Of a stretch of DNA of 8,971 nt, positions 6,734 through 8,971 are shown piece by piece. Position 1 is the first letter of the stretch. Each line of letters opens with the position of its first letter. The stretch spans positions 1 to 8,971 of the forward strand of contig JALOPA010000034.1 in the NCBI GenBank assembly GCA_025454125.1, written 5' to 3'. Made by a program: the position numbers and the translations under genes. The stretch is from Thermodesulfobacteriota bacterium (lineage in GTDB: Bacteria; Desulfobacterota; DSM-4660; Desulfatiglandales; HGW-15). The notes under the pieces were generated by a model. It saw only the letters and a program-made list of their open reading frames with translations. It was not told the origin of the DNA and did no database searches.

Positions 6734-7813
6734 TCACCTCAGCTTCAACGTGCTGAAGGACAGGAGGGCCAGCACGATCGCAATGATCCAGAAGCGAACC
6801 GTCACCTTGGATTCCGGCCACCCCTTGAGCTCGAAGTGGTGGTGCAGAGGGGCCATGCGAAAGATCCTCTTGCCCCCGGTCATCTTGAAGTAGGCGACCT
6901 GGAAAATGACCGAAAGGGTTTCCACCACAAAAATCCCTCCCACCAGGATGAGCACAATCTCCTGCTTGGTCATGACCGCCACCGTTCCCAGCACCGCTCC
7001 GAGCGGCAGGGAGCCCACGTCGCCCATGAAGAGGTCGGCCGGATGCGCGTTGTACCACAGGAAGCCGAGCCCTGCGCCCACCACGGCGCCGCACAGGATC
7101 GAGAGCTCCCCGGTTCCGGCCACGTAAGGGATCCCCAGGTAGTTGGCGATCCTCGCGTGTCCTGAGAGATAGGAAAAGACCAGGTAGCTCGCAAAGGCGA
7201 TAATGATAGGTCCCATGGCAAGGCCGTCGAGACCGTCCGTGAGGTTCACGGCATTGGATGCGCCGACAATGACAAACACCACCACCAGGATGTAAAAAAC
7301 CCCGAGGTCTGGGGAGATGTTCTTGAAAAAGGGGAGATTCAACTCGCTGTCAAAGCCCGGGGAAATGTAAAGGCTCACCGCCACCACCAAGGCCGCAAGA
7401 ACCTGAAACGCGAACTTCGCCTTTCCGCTCAGCCCCTTGCTGTTCTTGCGCACGGTTTTCAGGTAATCGTCTGCAAACCCGATGGCCCCAAACGAGCAGA
7501 GCACGAAGAGCACCAGCCACACGTAGAGGTTGTTGAGATCTCCCCAGAGGAGCATGGTCGCCATGACCACCGGGAGGATGAGGCAGCCTCCCATGGTGGG
7601 AGTGCCGGCCTTGCCTTTGTGGTTGGCCGGCCCGTCATCGCGGATGTGCTGGCCCACCTGCATGGCTCTGAGTTTTCGGATCATCCATTCGCCGCAGGCA
7701 AAAAGAATGACCAGCGCGCAGAGCGTCGCCAGGATCGTCCTGAACGTGATGTAGCGAAAGACGTTCAGCCACGAAAACTCGGTGTGGAAGAAGTAGATCA
7801 GTTTATAGAGCAT
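6734..7813 (-). CDS. mraY: Phospho-N-acetylmuramoyl-pentapeptide-transferase MraY
   Basis: MraY is a polytopic inner-membrane enzyme that transfers phospho-MurNAc-pentapeptide from UDP to undecaprenyl phosphate, making lipid I. It has 359 residues, nearly the same as the E. coli enzyme, with about ten membrane segments. Active-site motifs are intact: the AGTPTMGG loop (69-76), ADDYLK (114-119) with the paired aspartates 115/116, the [13 protein letters not shown] block (187-199), [11 protein letters not shown] (262-272) with Asp265, and [12 protein letters not shown] (321-332) with the HHH motif. The ATG at 7813 has a good ribosome site, GAGAGGA 9 nt upstream. It lies 33 nt after murF and 47 nt before murD. 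The usual murF-mraY-murD order supports the assignment. Confidence 0.98.
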   Translation of the reverse strand: MLYKLIYFFHTEFSWLNVFRYITFRTILATLCALVILFACGEWMIRKLRAMQVGQHIRDDGPANHKGKAGTPTMGGCLILPVVMATMLLWGDLNNLYVWLVLFVLCSFGAIGFADDYLKTVRKNSKGLSGKAKFAFQVLAALVVAVSLYISPGFDSELNLPFFKNISPDLGVFYILVVVFVIVGASNAVNLTDGLDGLAMGPIIIAFASYLVFSYLSGHARIANYLGIPYVAGTGELSILCGAVVGAGLGFLWYNAHPADLFMGDVGSLPLGAVLGTVAVMTKQEIVLILVGGIFVVETLSVIFQVAYFKMTGGKRIFRMAPLHHHFELKGWPESKVTVRFWIIAIVLALLSFSTLKLR

Positions 7814-7846
7814 GGATTCTCATCCTCTCTGAGGTTTCCCTTCCGC

Positions 7847-8971
7847 TCACACACCCTTCTTGATCCTCTCTGCCACCCGCTCGAGGCCCATCCTGCGGGA
7901 GGCCTTCAGAAAGACCAGATCTCCCGGTTTCATGATCTCCAAGAGGACAGCTCCCATTTCCTTGTAATCCTTGACGCGGATCGCTTTTCGCCTGGGGAAA
8001 CCTTTTTTTACCGCGCCCCGGACCATCTCAGGCGCGTGGTCGCCCAGGGCCACCAGCCAGTCCGCCTCCGTCTCTGCAACCATTTCCCCTGCTTCCAAGT
8101 GGCCCGATTCGGTTTCATCTCCGAGTTCCAGCATTTCCCCGAGCCCCACGATCACCTTTCTGTCCTGGCGTGCAATAGCCTTAATGGATTTCAGCGCCAG
8201 CCTAAGCGAAGAGGGGTTCGAGTTGTACGTGTCGTCGATAAGGATGCTCCCGTCCGGAAGAGGCACCACCTTGAACCGCCCTTTGATTCCTTCAAATCGA
8301 TTCAGCCCTTCTTGAACGCGTTCCCTGGAAAGGTCCAGGGATAGAGCGATCGCCGCGGCTGCGAGGGCATTGCTCACATTATGAAACCCGGGAACTCTCA
8401 GTCTGACGGAAAAGGGCTTGCCTTTGTGTTGGATGTCGAAGGAGAATCCGTCCCGGCCCAGGTTTCGGATTTTCTCCGCCCGCAGCGTGTTCTGCAGACC
8501 CTGCCCGAAAGTGACGGGCTTCTTGCGGAAAGCGGCTGCCGCCTGCATGAGGATTCGGTCATCTCCGTTCAGAATGGCCAAAGCCCGGGGCGCCATCTTA
8601 TCGAGGAGTTCCACCTTGGCTCTCGCCACTCCCTCGATGCTCCCCACGCCCTCGATATGGGCGTGCCCCACATTGGTGATGAGCCCGATGTCCGGGTCCG
8701 CGATCTCCGTGAGCCGGCCGATTTCACCGGGTCGATTCATGCCCATTTCGAGAACCACGTAACGATGCGTCTTGTCCAGCCGGAACAGGCTGAGGGGCAA
8801 CCCGATCAGGTTGTTGAAGTTTCCTTCGTTTTTCAACGTAAGCCCCTCCAGAGACAGGATGGCGCAGGTCATCTCCTTGGTCGTCGTCTTTCCGCCGCTT
8901 CCGGTAATAGCCACCACTGGGGCGTTGAACCGCCTTCTCCACCGCCTGGCCAGGTCGCCGAGAGCCTTGAG
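7847..8971 (-). CDS. murF: UDP-MurNAc-tripeptide--D-alanyl-D-alanine ligase MurF (5' end cut by window edge)
   Basis: MurF joins the D-Ala-D-Ala dipeptide to the UDP-MurNAc-tripeptide, completing the pentapeptide in the cytoplasm. The frame is open from the window edge to a TGA at 7847, giving the last 374 residues. About 80-100 N-terminal residues (the UDP-binding domain) lie outside. The visible part begins LKALGDLARRWR, the usual helix before the ATPase domain. A GTG at 8917 lies within the domain and is not the true start. Motifs, numbered from the edge, are: P-loop GSGGKTTTK (24-32), KNEGNFNNLIGLPL (47-60), LEMGMNRPGEI (74-84), ITNVGHAHIEG (98-108), Lys119 in RAKVELL (the expected carbamylated lysine), GFHNVSNALAAA (195-206), and LIDDTYNSNPSS (244-255), which is characteristic of MurF. 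Near the C-terminus FLKASRRMGLERV (354-366) has Ala where most MurF proteins have Gly in the KGSR motif. murE is presumably just upstream. Confidence 0.97.
   Translation of the reverse strand, partial: LKALGDLARRWRRRFNAPVVAITGSGGKTTTKEMTCAILSLEGLTLKNEGNFNNLIGLPLSLFRLDKTHRYVVLEMGMNRPGEIGRLTEIADPDIGLITNVGHAHIEGVGSIEGVARAKVELLDKMAPRALAILNGDDRILMQAAAAFRKKPVTFGQGLQNTLRAEKIRNLGRDGFSFDIQHKGKPFSVRLRVPGFHNVSNALAAAAIALSLDLSRERVQEGLNRFEGIKGRFKVVPLPDGSILIDDTYNSNPSSLRLALKSIKAIARQDRKVIVGLGEMLELGDETESGHLEAGEMVAETEADWLVALGDHAPEMVRGAVKKGFPRRKAIRVKDYKEMGAVLLEIMKPGDLVFLKASRRMGLERVAERIKKGV

Noticed and set aside
1..8971. CRISPR arrays, tRNA/rRNA genes, insertion sequences or phage genes
   Set aside because: I saw none. 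The window is fully accounted for by eight dcw genes with short gaps.

Overview
This window is a contiguous piece of a bacterial division and cell wall (dcw) cluster. All eight genes lie on the minus strand. In transcription order, from high to low coordinates, they are murF (5' end missing), mraY, murD, ftsW, murG, murC, murB and ftsQ (3' end missing). The DNA is visibly GC-rich. The order mraY-murD-ftsW-murG-murC-murB-ftsQ, with murB inside the cluster and no ddl between murB and ftsQ, fits a Gram-negative of the former Deltaproteobacteria (Desulfobacterota, Syntrophobacter-like). That placement is an inference from gene order and protein style, not from a database search.

Layout, in transcription order: murF (8971 to 7847, cut by the window edge), a 33-nt gap, mraY (7813-6734), a 47-nt gap holding a 7-bp tandem repeat, murD (6686-5328), an 8-nt overlap, ftsW (5335-4232), a 5 to 35-nt gap depending on the murG start, murG (to 3123), a 4-nt ATGA overlap, murC (3126-1741), a 162-nt gap holding an 80-bp nested inverted repeat, murB (1578-676), a 42-nt gap, and ftsQ (633 to the window edge).

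The genes form one pathway. MurB and MurC make UDP-MurNAc and UDP-MurNAc-L-Ala. MurD adds D-Glu and MurF adds the D-Ala-D-Ala dipeptide (MurE is presumably just outside the window). MraY moves the phospho-MurNAc-pentapeptide to undecaprenyl phosphate (lipid I), and MurG adds GlcNAc (lipid II). FtsW polymerises lipid II at the septum, and FtsQ scaffolds the divisome. All eight products carry the motifs expected of active enzymes or division proteins; none looks broken.

I see no new biological system here. The points worth a second look are non-coding or concern gene starts: the 80-bp element between murC and murB, whose two arms differ only by compensated base-pair changes; the 7-bp tandem repeat that seems to separate the murD start from its ribosome binding site; and the unclear, possibly non-ATG, start of murG.
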